The notes under the pieces: model-generated
What the model saw: the letters and a program-made list of their open reading frames with translations, nothing else
The model's database searches: none
What the model was told of the DNA's origin: nothing
Shown here: positions 9,986 to 18,131 of the stretch, piece by piece
Position numbering within the stretch: position 1 is the first letter of the stretch
How the letters are laid out: every line of letters begins with the position of its first letter
DNA from: an uncultured Bacilli bacterium
GTDB lineage: Bacteria; Bacillota_I; Bacilli_A; RF39; UBA660
Assembly: GCA_944358375.1 (NCBI GenBank)
Contig: CALVQT010000001.1
Coordinates: forward strand, 124,001 to 188,000
Length of the DNA stretch: 64,000 nt
Reading direction: 5' to 3'
Made by a program: the position numbers and the translations under genes

Positions 9986-11005
9986 ATGAATAAAAAAGAG
10001 AATAAAAGACAAAGAAGTAAAGATAAATCAGAAAGAATATATTATTTTGATAATCTAAAATATATATTAATATTATTAGTAGTTATTGGACATGCAGTTG
10101 ACTTAATTACTTATAAATCTGATTATGCAAAAAGTGTATATATTTTTATATATTTATTTCATATGCCTTTATTTGTATTTATATCAGGATATTTTTCAAA
10201 AAACACAATAAAAAATAATAATAAAAATAAAATTATAAGTTATTTTATATTATTTATTTTGTTAACATTTTTGTATGAAGTATTAAATTGTATTCAATAT
10301 AAAACAATGAATTATAGTTTATTTACGGTAGGTGGAATATCATGGTATTTATTTGCAATGGTAGGGTGGTATTTAATATCAATGATAACAAAAAAAGTTA
10401 ATAAAAAGTATTTATTAATTTTAACTATTTGTTTATCTCTTATTATAGGATATGATAGTTCAGTCTCTGATTTTTTAGTTTTATCAAGAATAATAGTATT
10501 TTATCCATATTTTTTACTTGGACAAATTTGTGAAGAAAAATATATAAAAAAAATAATAAATAATAAAAGACTAAAATATTTTTCTATCACAATGTTAATA
10601 TTATGGGGAGTTATTTGTTTGTTTTTTATAGATATAGTTTATAATATAAGACCAATATTAACATCAAGAACACCATATGAAGACTTAGCATATTTTAAAA
10701 ATTTTGGCGCCTTGTTGAGACTTTTATTTTATTTATCTAGCATAATTACAGGAATTGCAATATTAAGTTTAATACCTCGTAAAAAAATATTTTTTAGTAA
10801 GTTTGGCTCTAGAACATTGGCTATATATTTTTTTCATTATATAGTACTACGCGTAATTGTGATAATTTTTGGTCTCAAATTTAGAGTATATCAATTGATA
10901 ATTTTATCAATAATAATAACACTATTATTATCATTAAAAGTATTTAGTAAGCCATTTAATCTATTATTTAAAATAAATTTCTTTGAAGAAAGTAACAAAA
11001 ATTAA
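9986..11005 (+). CDS. Acyltransferase 3 family membrane protein (OafA/fucose 4-O-acetylase type)
   Basis: A 339-residue protein with about ten hydrophobic segments. The N-terminal motif YYFDNLKYILILLVVIGHAV contains the invariant His of acyltransferase-3 proteins, and LFHMPLFVFISGYF is the second family signature. Such proteins O-acetylate surface glycans. Placement between two teichoic acid polymerase genes suggests acylation of the wall polymer or its sugars, but the substrate is an inference. It starts 23 bases after the preceding gene with a modest TTAGGAA site. Confidence 0.82.
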   Translation: MNKKENKRQRSKDKSERIYYFDNLKYILILLVVIGHAVDLITYKSDYAKSVYIFIYLFHMPLFVFISGYFSKNTIKNNNKNKIISYFILFILLTFLYEVLNCIQYKTMNYSLFTVGGISWYLFAMVGWYLISMITKKVNKKYLLILTICLSLIIGYDSSVSDFLVLSRIIVFYPYFLLGQICEEKYIKKIINNKRLKYFSITMLILWGVICLFFIDIVYNIRPILTSRTPYEDLAYFKNFGALLRLLFYLSSIITGIAILSLIPRKKIFFSKFGSRTLAIYFFHYIVLRVIVIIFGLKFRVYQLIILSIIITLLLSLKVFSKPFNLLFKINFFEESNKN

Positions 11006-11008
11006 TGA

Positions 11009-11043
11009 AAAGAACAAAATATATCAATAATATTTTGTTCTTT
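11009..11043 (+). terminator. Terminator hairpin between the acyltransferase and tarI
   Basis: Fourteen perfect pairs, AAAGAACAAAATAT (11009-11022) with ATATTTTGTTCTTT (11030-11043), loop of seven. Confidence 0.75.
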
Positions 11044-11057
11044 AACTTTATATATGA

Positions 11058-11063
11058 TATAAT
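11058..11063 (+). promoter_or_regulatory. -10 element of the tarI transcription unit
   Basis: TATGATATAAT with TATAAT at 11058-11063 follows the terminator. GGAGG at 11070-11074 and ATG at 11082 imply a very short 5' leader of about 12 bases. Confidence 0.5.
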
Positions 11064-11081
11064 TTTGTTGGAGGTATATAT

Positions 11082-11795
11082 ATGGTATATGGAGAGATTT
11101 TGGCTGGTGGTTCTGGAAGTAGAATGGGAAATACAGATATGCCAAAACAATTTTTACAATTAGGAGATAAGCCTATTATTTTACATACATTAGAGCAATT
11201 TTTAATAAACCCAAAGTTTGATAAAATAATAGTTGTTTGTCCAAAAGAGTGGATAAGTTATTTTAATGATTTGTTAAAAAAATATGAAATAGATGAAGAA
11301 AAAATAGATGTAGTTGCAGGTGGATCAAATAGAAATGAATCTGTTATTAATGGATGCATATTTATAAAAGATAAGTATGGTATAAAAGATGGAGATATTA
11401 TAGTTACTCATGATGCCGTTAGACCTTTTGTTACTCAAAGAATATTAGATGATAACATTAAAGCGGCTAAAAAATATGGTGCTTGTGATACAGTTATTCC
11501 AGCAACAGATACGATTGTTATTTCAGATAATTCTAAGTTTTTAACCGAAATTCCTGTTAGAAATGATTGTTATCAAGGACAAACACCTCAAAGTTTTAGA
11601 ATAAAAGATTTGTTAGATACTTATAATTCTTTATCATTTAAAGAAAAAAATATTATGACTGATTCGTGCAAAATATATACTATTAAAAATAAACCAGTTT
11701 CTATAGTTATAGGAGAATTATATAATATTAAAATAACTACACTATATGATTTCAAAATTGCAAATGCTATATTAATGGGAGAAAATGAAAAATGA
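11082..11795 (+). CDS. tarI: Ribitol-5-phosphate cytidylyltransferase
   Basis: 237 residues, normal for the IspD/TarI family. The nucleotide-binding N-terminus reads EILAGGSGSRMGNTDMPKQF, and THDAVRPFV, PATDTI, and GQTPQSF are the other family motifs. IspD and TarI are close relatives; the immediate overlap with tarJ (the stop of this gene lies inside ATGA at 11792) decides for TarI, which makes CDP-ribitol from CTP and ribitol-5-phosphate for wall teichoic acid. Cytoplasmic. Confidence 0.88.
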   Translation: MVYGEILAGGSGSRMGNTDMPKQFLQLGDKPIILHTLEQFLINPKFDKIIVVCPKEWISYFNDLLKKYEIDEEKIDVVAGGSNRNESVINGCIFIKDKYGIKDGDIIVTHDAVRPFVTQRILDDNIKAAKKYGACDTVIPATDTIVISDNSKFLTEIPVRNDCYQGQTPQSFRIKDLLDTYNSLSFKEKNIMTDSCKIYTIKNKPVSIVIGELYNIKITTLYDFKIANAILMGENEK

Positions 11796-12811
11796 TATCA
11801 CAAGCTTATAGATTATTTTCTCCAAGACAAATTAGAACAGATTTTATAAATATAGTTTTTGGTGAAGATAAAATAATTGTAAGGCCTACATATTTAGCTA
11901 TATGTGCTGCTGATCAAAGATATTATCAAGGCAGAAGAAGTGCAAGTGTATTAGCAAAAAAATTACCTATGTCTTTAATACATGAAGCAGTTGGCAAAGT
12001 AATATATGATCCAAAAGGAAAATTTAAGGTTGGTGATAAAGTTGTATTAATACCAAACACACCAACAGAAACAGATAATATAATTAAAGAAAATTATTTA
12101 AGAAGCAGTTATTTTAAATCAAGCGGACATGATGGATTTATGCAATCTGTTGTTAGTATTCAAAGAGATAGAGTAATTAAATATAGAAAAATCAAAGATA
12201 GAGTAGCAGTTTTGCTAGAAGTAGTTAGTGTTGCGATGAATGCACTTGAACATTTTGAGCATTTTAGTCATTTAAGAAAACAAACTATTGGTGTATGGGG
12301 AGACGGAAGTGTTGGATATGTAACTGCTTTAGTATTGAAGAAAACTTTTCCAAATGCAAAAATAATAGTGTTTGGTAATAGATATGAAAAACTTCATTAT
12401 TTTCAATTTGCTGATGAAATATATCAAGTAAACAACGTGCCAGAAAATATTAAAATAGATCATGCTTTTGAATGCGTAGGTGGATCAAAATCAGAAAATG
12501 CAATTAATCAAATTATAGATTTAATAAATCCAGAAGGTACAATTGCATTAATGGGTGTATCTGAGGATAATGTTGCAATAAACACTAGAATGGTATTAGA
12601 AAAAGGATTAACAATTATAGGCAATAGTAGAAGTGGTTATGAAGATTTTGATAATGCTATTAAATTTATTGAAGAATATAAAGATGTAGAAGAATATTTA
12701 AATAATATTATATCTGATGAAATAGTTGTTAAAACAATTAATGATATACATACAGCTTTTGAAGAAGATATGAATAATAATTATAAAACTATTATGAAAT
12801 GGGAAATATAA
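11792..12811 (+). CDS. tarJ: Ribulose-5-phosphate reductase (alcohol dehydrogenase family)
   Basis: 339 residues, medium-chain zinc dehydrogenase. The N-terminal catalytic domain has ICAADQRYYQGRR and the catalytic-site segment MSLIHEAVGKV, both typical of TarJ; the Rossmann part begins near residue 165 (IGVWGDGSVGYVTALVL). It reduces ribulose-5-phosphate to ribitol-5-phosphate with NADPH, which TarI then activates. A four-base overlap with tarI indicates coupled translation. Confidence 0.88.
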   Translation: MISQAYRLFSPRQIRTDFINIVFGEDKIIVRPTYLAICAADQRYYQGRRSASVLAKKLPMSLIHEAVGKVIYDPKGKFKVGDKVVLIPNTPTETDNIIKENYLRSSYFKSSGHDGFMQSVVSIQRDRVIKYRKIKDRVAVLLEVVSVAMNALEHFEHFSHLRKQTIGVWGDGSVGYVTALVLKKTFPNAKIIVFGNRYEKLHYFQFADEIYQVNNVPENIKIDHAFECVGGSKSENAINQIIDLINPEGTIALMGVSEDNVAINTRMVLEKGLTIIGNSRSGYEDFDNAIKFIEEYKDVEEYLNNIISDEIVVKTINDIHTAFEEDMNNNYKTIMKWEI

Positions 12812-12835
12812 TATAGATACATAAAAGGAGAAGTA

Positions 12836-13981
12836 ATGACTATAATAATTAATATTGGAAAATTTATATTAAATATAATTTATACTTTTATTAAGTTATT
12901 TAAAGTTAAAAATAAGATAACTATGATAAGTAGGCAATCTAATAACATTAATATAGATTTTAAATTATTAAAAGATGAAATAAATAAAAGTATTAGTGAT
13001 TATGAAGTCGTTATATTATGTAAAAAGATAGAAAATGGATTATTAAATAAAATATCTTATGTTTTTCACATGTTTAAACAAATGTATCATATTGCTACAT
13101 CTAAGGTTGTTATCTTAGACTCATATTGTATATGTATAAGTGTGTTAAAACATAAGAAGAGTTTAAAAGTAGTACAAATGTGGCATGCTCTTGGAGCATT
13201 TAAAAAGTTTGGTAAAAGCTTGAATGATACATCGGAATCAAAATCTAGTATAAAGTTTTTAAATAAAATGAACTCTATTAAATTGGCAGAAGTAATGAAG
13301 ATGCATAATAATTATAATTATATATTAGTTAGTAGCAAAAATATTATTAATGAATATAAAGAAGCTTTTGGATATACAGAAGATATATTTAAAGTATATC
13401 CTTTACCAAGATTAGATTTAGTTAAAGATTCTAAAAATATAAAGAAGGTGTCAAATAAAATATTAAAAGAATATCCGACTTTAAAAAGTAAGAAGAATAT
13501 ATTATATTGTCCAACTTTTAGAAAAGATGCAACTGACATAAAATATATAAAAAAATTAATTGATTCAATTGATTATACAAAATACAATTTAATATTAAAA
13601 TTACATCCACTTACAAAATATCCTTTTAATGACAAAAAAATTATAAAAGATAATAAATTTGCAACATATGAAATGGGTATGGTAGCAGACTATATAATTA
13701 CTGATTATTCTGCGGTTATATATGAATTATCATTTTTAAATAAACCTATATATTTTTATGCTTATGATTTAGAAGTTTATATAGATAAAAGAGATTTTTA
13801 TTTAGATTATGAGAAAGATATTCCAGGAAAAAAATATAAAAATATAGAAGATTTAATTAAATCAATTGAAAAAGGTAAATATGATTATATTAAATTGATT
13901 AATTTTAGAAATAAATATATTGCTAAAGAAAAAGTAACATATACTAAAGATTTAGTATTATTTATTAAAAGTTTATGCTAA
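12836..13981 (+). CDS. CDP-glycerol/CDP-ribitol polyol-phosphate transferase (TagB/TagF/TarL family)
   Basis: 381 residues, the size of a single-domain teichoic acid primase or polymerase. Motifs are QMWHALGAFKKFG near residue 115, ILYCPTFRKDA near 222, LILKLHPLTKYP near 247, and YIITDYSAVIYELSFLNKPIYFY near 285, the conserved acidic/Ser site and HP motif of the family. It would add or extend ribitol- or glycerol-phosphate on the TagO-initiated lipid. AAGGAGAAG stands before the ATG. Which of primer, priming or polymerising step it performs cannot be settled by eye. Confidence 0.85.
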   Translation: MTIIINIGKFILNIIYTFIKLFKVKNKITMISRQSNNINIDFKLLKDEINKSISDYEVVILCKKIENGLLNKISYVFHMFKQMYHIATSKVVILDSYCICISVLKHKKSLKVVQMWHALGAFKKFGKSLNDTSESKSSIKFLNKMNSIKLAEVMKMHNNYNYILVSSKNIINEYKEAFGYTEDIFKVYPLPRLDLVKDSKNIKKVSNKILKEYPTLKSKKNILYCPTFRKDATDIKYIKKLIDSIDYTKYNLILKLHPLTKYPFNDKKIIKDNKFATYEMGMVADYIITDYSAVIYELSFLNKPIYFYAYDLEVYIDKRDFYLDYEKDIPGKKYKNIEDLIKSIEKGKYDYIKLINFRNKYIAKEKVTYTKDLVLFIKSLC

Positions 13982-14033
13982 ATTTTGATTAATTTTTATA
14001 AATATGGTAGAATTATGTAGTTTTGGAGGCATT

Positions 14034-14822
14034 ATGAGAAGATTTTTTAAAGATTTAAAAAGATATAAAAATTATATATTATATGCAACTTGGGCTGAGT
14101 TAAAAACTGAAGTTATTAATTCACATTTAGGATTTTTGTGGATGATTTTAGAACCAATGGCATTTATGTTAATATATACTTTTATTGCAATAGTAGTATT
14201 TAATTCAAATGTGCAATACTTTCCAATATTTGTTTTTATTGGGCTTTCTATATGGAATTTTTTTAATAAAATGGTGACTGTAAGTGTAAAATTGGTATCT
14301 AATAATAGAGATACAGTTACAAAAGTGTATCTACCTAAATTTGTATTAATATTAATAAAAATGGGTGTAAACTTATTTAAAATGTTTGTCTCATTTTTAT
14401 TAGTATTTGTATTTATGCTTATTTACAAAGTTCCAATTAGTTTAAATATTTTATGGTTTATACCTATAATTATTACTGTTATTATTTTTACATTTGGAGT
14501 GTGCACATTCATTTTACATTTTGGGGTATTTGCTGAAGATTTATCTAATTTAGTAAATATAGGTCTTAGATTTTTATTTTATTTAACAGGAGTATTTTTT
14601 GATTTATCGACAAAGATACATGATGTAGTATATAGAACTATACTAATAGATTTAAATCCACTTGCTAATTTAATATATAATATGAGAAATATTTTAATAT
14701 ATAAATCTTCTCCAGTAGGAATGTGGATGTTAATATGGTTTTTAGTAGGTCTTGGCCTTAGTTATTTGGGAATTAAGACTATATATAAATATGAAAACAC
14801 ATATGTTAAGGTGATGAAATAA
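14034..14822 (+). CDS. tagG: Teichoic acid ABC exporter, permease subunit
   Basis: An ABC-2 type permease with about six membrane helices and a cytoplasmic N-terminus (RFFKDLKRYKNYILYATWAELKTEV, split here as the family-typical start of TagG). An ATG at 14004 is in frame, but TTGGAGGC stands just before the ATG at 14034, giving MRRFFKDLKRY, so I prefer 14034. With the ATPase encoded one base downstream it flips lipid-linked wall teichoic acid outward. The stop and the next start share bases (TAATG). Confidence 0.87.
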   Translation: MRRFFKDLKRYKNYILYATWAELKTEVINSHLGFLWMILEPMAFMLIYTFIAIVVFNSNVQYFPIFVFIGLSIWNFFNKMVTVSVKLVSNNRDTVTKVYLPKFVLILIKMGVNLFKMFVSFLLVFVFMLIYKVPISLNILWFIPIIITVIIFTFGVCTFILHFGVFAEDLSNLVNIGLRFLFYLTGVFFDLSTKIHDVVYRTILIDLNPLANLIYNMRNILIYKSSPVGMWMLIWFLVGLGLSYLGIKTIYKYENTYVKVMK

Positions 14823-15556
14823 TGAAAAAACAAGAAATAGCAGTAACTGTAAAAGATTTGCATGTTTATTATAGAGATATGAATAGATTTTCTATAAAAA
14901 AAGGACTAAAAGCTAAAGGTTCAGGAAAAGTATTTAAAGCAGTAAAAGGTGTATCTTTCGAAATTCCAAAAGGACAAATACTTGGAATATGTGGTAAAAA
15001 TGGAAGTGGAAAATCAACTCTTTTAAGAGCAATATCTGGTATATTTTCACCTGATTCAGGTAGTATTAATTTACATGGAAATAGTGTTTCATTGTTATCA
15101 ATTGGAGTTGGATTTCAAAAAAAATTAACGGGATATGAAAATATATTCTTATCAGGTATGTTACTTGGATATTCGAAAGAAGAAATTGAAAAAAGAATTG
15201 ATGAAATAATAGAATTTTCTGAGTTAGGAGAATTTATATATAGACCAGTTAGAAGTTATTCAAGTGGAATGTACTCTAAATTAGCTTTTTCAATAACAGC
15301 AATTTTAGAGACTGATATTATGTTAATTGATGAGGTATTAAGCGTAGGAGATATTCATTTTAAAGAAAAAAGTTATAATAAAATGAAAGAATTAATTAGT
15401 GATTCTAATAGGACTGTTGTTATAGTATCTCATAGTTCTAAAACAATTGAAGAATTATGTGACAAAGTTATATGGCTTCATGATGGATTAATTATGAAAG
15501 AAGGAGATCCTAAAAAAATAATGACTGAATATGAAGAATTCATGAGAAGAGATTAA
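14822..15556 (+). CDS. tagH: Teichoic acid ABC exporter, ATPase subunit
   Basis: 244 residues with all ABC ATPase motifs: Walker A GICGKNGSGKSTLLR, signature YSSGMYSKLAFS, Walker B IMLIDEVLSVGD, and the switch His in IVSHSS. The short form lacks the long C-terminal tail seen in Bacillus subtilis TagH. It powers TagG and is encoded immediately after it. A terminator follows, closing the teichoic acid unit. Confidence 0.88.
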   Translation: MKKQEIAVTVKDLHVYYRDMNRFSIKKGLKAKGSGKVFKAVKGVSFEIPKGQILGICGKNGSGKSTLLRAISGIFSPDSGSINLHGNSVSLLSIGVGFQKKLTGYENIFLSGMLLGYSKEEIEKRIDEIIEFSELGEFIYRPVRSYSSGMYSKLAFSITAILETDIMLIDEVLSVGDIHFKEKSYNKMKELISDSNRTVVIVSHSSKTIEELCDKVIWLHDGLIMKEGDPKKIMTEYEEFMRRD

Positions 15557-15584
15557 AAAATTACTTGTTATTAGTAATTTTTTT
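15555..15584 (+). terminator. Terminator after tagH
   Basis: AAAAAATTACT (15555-15565) pairs with AGTAATTTTTT (15573-15583), followed by T residues. Confidence 0.7.
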
Positions 15585-15618
15585 ATATATAATTATAATG
15601 AAAAGTAGGTGAGCAATA

Positions 15619-16203
15619 ATGAATATATATGATTTTGATAATACAATATATAATGGAGATTCATGTAAAGATATAGTAAAATATGGATTTAAGAAATATC
15701 CCAAATTAGTATGGAAATGTATAAGAAATGCTAAAAGATTAAATAGAGAATATAAACATGGATTAATACCCTTTGAAAAAGTAAAAGAAGAATTATTATC
15801 ATTTATATTTAAAATTAATAATTATCCTCAATTTATAAATGAATTTGTCAATTCTCATATGAAAAATATTAAGCCTTGGTATATGTCTAAAAAAACAGAA
15901 AATGATATTATAATAACCGCTTCTTATGATTTATGGATAAATCAATTTGCTAAGAGATTAGGGGTAAAGGTAGTAATAGCAACTAAAGTTGATAGTGAAG
16001 GAAAAATATATGGAAAGAATTGTAAAGGACAGGAAAAAGTAAGAAGATTAAATGAAATATTACCTGGTGTTAAAGTGTCATGTGCATATTCAGATGCTGA
16101 ATCAGATATTCCTATGTTAGAACTTGCGCAAACTGCGTTTGTAGTAGAGGGAAATAAATTAAAAGGATATTTTAAAGGATATAAATTTAAAAATAAAGAA
16201 TAA
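15619..16203 (+). CDS. HAD-superfamily (subclass IB) phosphatase
   Basis: 194 residues with the four HAD motifs: DFDNT with the nucleophile Asp5, IITASYD as motif II, the lysine in GQEKVRRL, and SDAESDIPML as motif IV. The helical cap between motifs I and II places it with phosphoserine-phosphatase-like IB enzymes. Its substrate is unknown. It has its own AT-rich promoter region after the tagH terminator and a GTGAG ribosome site. Confidence 0.78.
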   Translation: MNIYDFDNTIYNGDSCKDIVKYGFKKYPKLVWKCIRNAKRLNREYKHGLIPFEKVKEELLSFIFKINNYPQFINEFVNSHMKNIKPWYMSKKTENDIIITASYDLWINQFAKRLGVKVVIATKVDSEGKIYGKNCKGQEKVRRLNEILPGVKVSCAYSDAESDIPMLELAQTAFVVEGNKLKGYFKGYKFKNKE

Positions 16204-16226
16204 TATAATTAGTAAACAAAAAAAGG

Positions 16227-16255
16227 TTGACATAAAAAAAGAATTGTTGTATATT
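16227..16255 (+). promoter_or_regulatory. Sigma-70/sigma-A type promoter of rpsP
   Basis: TTGACA (16227-16232), 17-base spacer, TATATT (16250-16255). AAGGAGG follows before the ATG at 16278. Confidence 0.75.
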
Positions 16256-16277
16256 ATTTACGCAAGGAGGTAAAGAG

Positions 16278-16547
16278 ATGGCAGTAAAGATTAGACTTAA
16301 AAGAATGGGCGCTAAAAAAAGACCTTATTATCGTTTAGTAGTAGCTGATTCAAGAGCTAAGAGAGATGGTAATGTTATTGAATCTATTGGAACTTATATG
16401 CCTTTAGAAGCAGAAAAATATAATGTAAATAATGAAGCTGCTTTAAGATGGCTTAAGGAAGGAGCTCAACCTACAGATACAGCTAAGAATATTTTAAGTG
16501 AAGTAGGAGTTATGGAAGAATTCCATAAATTTAAAAAGAATAAATAA
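16278..16547 (+). CDS. rpsP: Small ribosomal subunit protein bS16
   Basis: 89 residues with the invariant N-terminus [19 protein letters not shown] and IESIGTYMP. It is a component of the 30S subunit. Strong AAGGAGG site and a consensus promoter fit high expression. It is followed directly by khpA, a common arrangement in Bacillota, where rimM, trmD and rplS often follow; those genes are not seen here because the island begins instead. Confidence 0.97.
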   Translation: MAVKIRLKRMGAKKRPYYRLVVADSRAKRDGNVIESIGTYMPLEAEKYNVNNEAALRWLKEGAQPTDTAKNILSEVGVMEEFHKFKKNK

Positions 16548-16790
16548 ATGAATTTAGTAGATTTTTCTGAATTAATCGTAAAAAAGTTAGTAAAAGAACC
16601 AGACTTAGTAAAAGTACAAGAATTTAATAGCGATGATGAAAAAATTATTGAGATAGTTGTTTCAGAATCTGATATGGGAAGAGTTATTGGTAAGAAAGGT
16701 AAAATTGCTAATAGTATTAAAACATTAATACAGGCTAAAGCCTATAATGATGGCAATAGTAAAGTTAAAGTAAATATAGATTCATTTTAA
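16548..16790 (+). CDS. khpA: KH-domain RNA-binding protein KhpA
   Basis: 80 residues, a single KH domain with the loop VIGKKGKIANSI (the GxxG RNA-binding loop being GKKG). KhpA with KhpB binds many RNAs in Gram-positive bacteria and influences cell division and sRNA biology. Its ATG follows the rpsP stop with no spacer, so it relies on translational coupling. Confidence 0.92.
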   Translation: MNLVDFSELIVKKLVKEPDLVKVQEFNSDDEKIIEIVVSESDMGRVIGKKGKIANSIKTLIQAKAYNDGNSKVKVNIDSF

Positions 16791-16813
16791 GGCTTTTAAA
16801 AAAGTCTTTTTTT
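16789..16813 (+). terminator. Terminator after khpA
   Basis: AAGGCTTT (16789-16796) pairs with AAAGTCTT (16801-16808), one G-U pair, with a T run to 16813. It begins inside the khpA stop codon. Confidence 0.7.
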
Positions 16814-16851
16814 ATAATAAAAATAAAAATTGTAAAATATTAATTTTATAA

Positions 16852-16881
16852 TTGACAACAATACTTAAAACATTATATAAT
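16852..16881 (+). promoter_or_regulatory. Consensus promoter of a small RNA
   Basis: TTGACA (16852-16857), 18-base spacer, TATAAT (16876-16881). Both hexamers are perfect. No ribosome site or ORF of note follows before the hairpin terminator at 16955. Confidence 0.75.
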
Positions 16882-16886
16882 TATCT

Positions 16887-16980
16887 TGACATAGCAATAT
16901 GTCAGAATACTTCTACGATAACATATTGGAAGTATTCAACCAAAACCCCCTGAAGGAGCCGCAAGGCTCCATTTTTGTTT
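16887..16980 (+). ncRNA. Putative regulatory small RNA of about 90 nt
   Basis: Directly after a perfect promoter are two abutting perfect stem-loops, TGACATA-GCAA-TATGTCA (16887-16904) and a nine-pair stem GAATACTTC/GAAGTATTC (16905-16937). A single-stranded linker with a run of five C (16946-16950) follows, and then a terminator hairpin GGAGCC-GCAA-GGCTCC (16955-16970) with a T tract. The arrangement promoter, two stems, C-rich linker, terminator is that of Gram-positive regulatory sRNAs whose C-rich loops pair with Shine-Dalgarno regions. I recognise no named family. The target and function are inference. Confidence 0.6.
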
Positions 16981-17010
16981 ATATTAAAGGGTTTTAGACC
17001 TATTAAGCAA

Positions 17011-17034
17011 TTTTAGGTACACTTTTAGGTACAC
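17011..17034 (+). repeat. Left-end tandem arm-type repeats
   Basis: Two perfect adjacent copies of TTTTAGGTACAC (17011-17022 and 17023-17034). Related copies occur at the right end (36751-36772) in the same orientation. Paired 10-12 bp repeats near both ends are what tyrosine integrase N-terminal domains bind in Tn916-like elements; that role is inferred. Confidence 0.6.
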
Positions 17035-17057
17035 AAATTTAAAATAAGTTAATTTTT

Positions 17058-17105
17058 TTTGACAAATCTAATGAAAATTTATGTTTTTTCATTAATTTTG
17101 TCAAA
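17058..17105. repeat. 20-bp imperfect inverted repeat near the left end
   Basis: 17058-17077 and 17086-17105 are inverted copies matching at 18 of 20 positions, with an 8-base loop. It could be a recombination-accessory binding site or a hairpin; it has no T tract. Confidence 0.6.
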
Positions 17106-17159
17106 GATGTAAAAGTGCAAAAAGTGAACTTTGAAATTTCTTTTTTTATGTATATAATA

Positions 17160-17188
17160 CTGACAAATAGGAACTTTTTTGTTATAAT
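17160..17188 (+). promoter_or_regulatory. Promoter of the Fic gene
   Basis: CTGACA (17160-17165), 17-base spacer, TATAAT (17183-17188); GGAGGTG then ATG at 17210. Confidence 0.6.
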
Positions 17189-17209
17189 GTTATTAGTGGA
17201 GGTGCTAAG

Positions 17210-18058
17210 ATGTCTGAGAGAGAATTAGATTCAAGTATAAATGATTATATTGAAACAGAAACACCTAAAAACTATGTAAAACAATTACAATGGGATATGG
17301 CTATTGGACTTCAAGAAGTTGATAACTTAAAACCATCTAAGTATTTAGAAAAATTGTTACAAGAAAATGTAACAGGTGAAAAAACAATTTATGAAGTTGA
17401 AAATGAATTAAAACAATATTATGTAGAAAAAGATAAAACTGATAAAACAATTCAAGATGAATTTGAATGTGATTTAGTTTCTACTAGAATAGTTCAATTA
17501 TTAGAAGAAGATAATTTTGAACTATCAGTAGATTATATAAAATATATTCATGAATATTTATTTAAAGATGTTTATGAATTTGCAGGGGAATTTAGAAAAG
17601 TAGACTTTTCTAAACACGAAAGAATTTTAAATAATGATTCAGTTGCTTATGGTGATTGTAAATTATTAGAACAATCATTAGATTATGATATATCGTTAGA
17701 AAAAAATAAAAACTATAATGAAATGAATATAGTTGATGTAATTAATAATATAACTAACTTTTCTTCAAGCATATGGCAAATACATCCATTTAGAGAAGGT
17801 AATACTAGAACTACAGCATTATTTATAGAAAAGTATTTAGTATCACTTGGATATGATGTAGATAACACTATGTTCAAAGAAAAATCAGTTTATTATAGAA
17901 ATGCATTAGTAAGAAGTAATTATTTTAATAATTATTTAAATATAAAAGAAGATAATAGTTTCTTAATTAAATTTTATGAAAATTTATTATTAGGTAAAAA
18001 TAATAATTTACATTCAAAGGATTTAATTGTAGAAGAATTATTTAATAAAGAGAATTAA
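17210..18058 (+). CDS. Fic-domain protein (AMPylase-type) with N-terminal VbhA-like segment
   Basis: 282 residues. The Fic core motif HPFREGNTRT begins at residue 192 and contains the catalytic His and the Gly-Asn-x-Arg nucleotide loop. Fic enzymes usually transfer AMP or another nucleotide moiety to protein hydroxyls. The N-terminal ~75 residues (WDMAIGLQEVDNLKPSKYLE, then a GEKTIYEVENELKQYY helix) resemble the VbhA-type antitoxin segment often fused to Firmicutes Fic proteins; the usual inhibitory S/TxxxE(G/N) is degenerate here. It has its own promoter and terminator, so it is a stand-alone cargo gene, probably a toxin-like or regulatory enzyme. Confidence 0.85.
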   Translation: MSERELDSSINDYIETETPKNYVKQLQWDMAIGLQEVDNLKPSKYLEKLLQENVTGEKTIYEVENELKQYYVEKDKTDKTIQDEFECDLVSTRIVQLLEEDNFELSVDYIKYIHEYLFKDVYEFAGEFRKVDFSKHERILNNDSVAYGDCKLLEQSLDYDISLEKNKNYNEMNIVDVINNITNFSSSIWQIHPFREGNTRTTALFIEKYLVSLGYDVDNTMFKEKSVYYRNALVRSNYFNNYLNIKEDNSFLIKFYENLLLGKNNNLHSKDLIVEELFNKEN

Positions 18059-18065
18059 AAAGAGG

Positions 18066-18114
18066 CGCTAGTACAGGCTTATTAATTTAATAGGTTTTTG
18101 TATTGGCGTTTTTT
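18066..18114 (+). terminator. Terminator after Fic
   Basis: CGCTAGTACA (18066-18075) pairs with TGTATTGGCG (18099-18108) and an inner stem TTATTA/TAATAG closes the tip; six T follow. Confidence 0.7.
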
Positions 18115-18131
18115 AGTAGTAGGAGGTAAAT

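Noticed and set aside
11082..11795. Assignment as IspD (isoprenoid pathway)
   Set aside because: The family is shared, but overlap with tarJ and the teichoic acid setting favour TarI.
16946..16980. tmRNA, SRP RNA or 6S RNA at the island left end
   Set aside because: None of the conserved segments of those RNAs is present and the transcript would be only about 90 nt.
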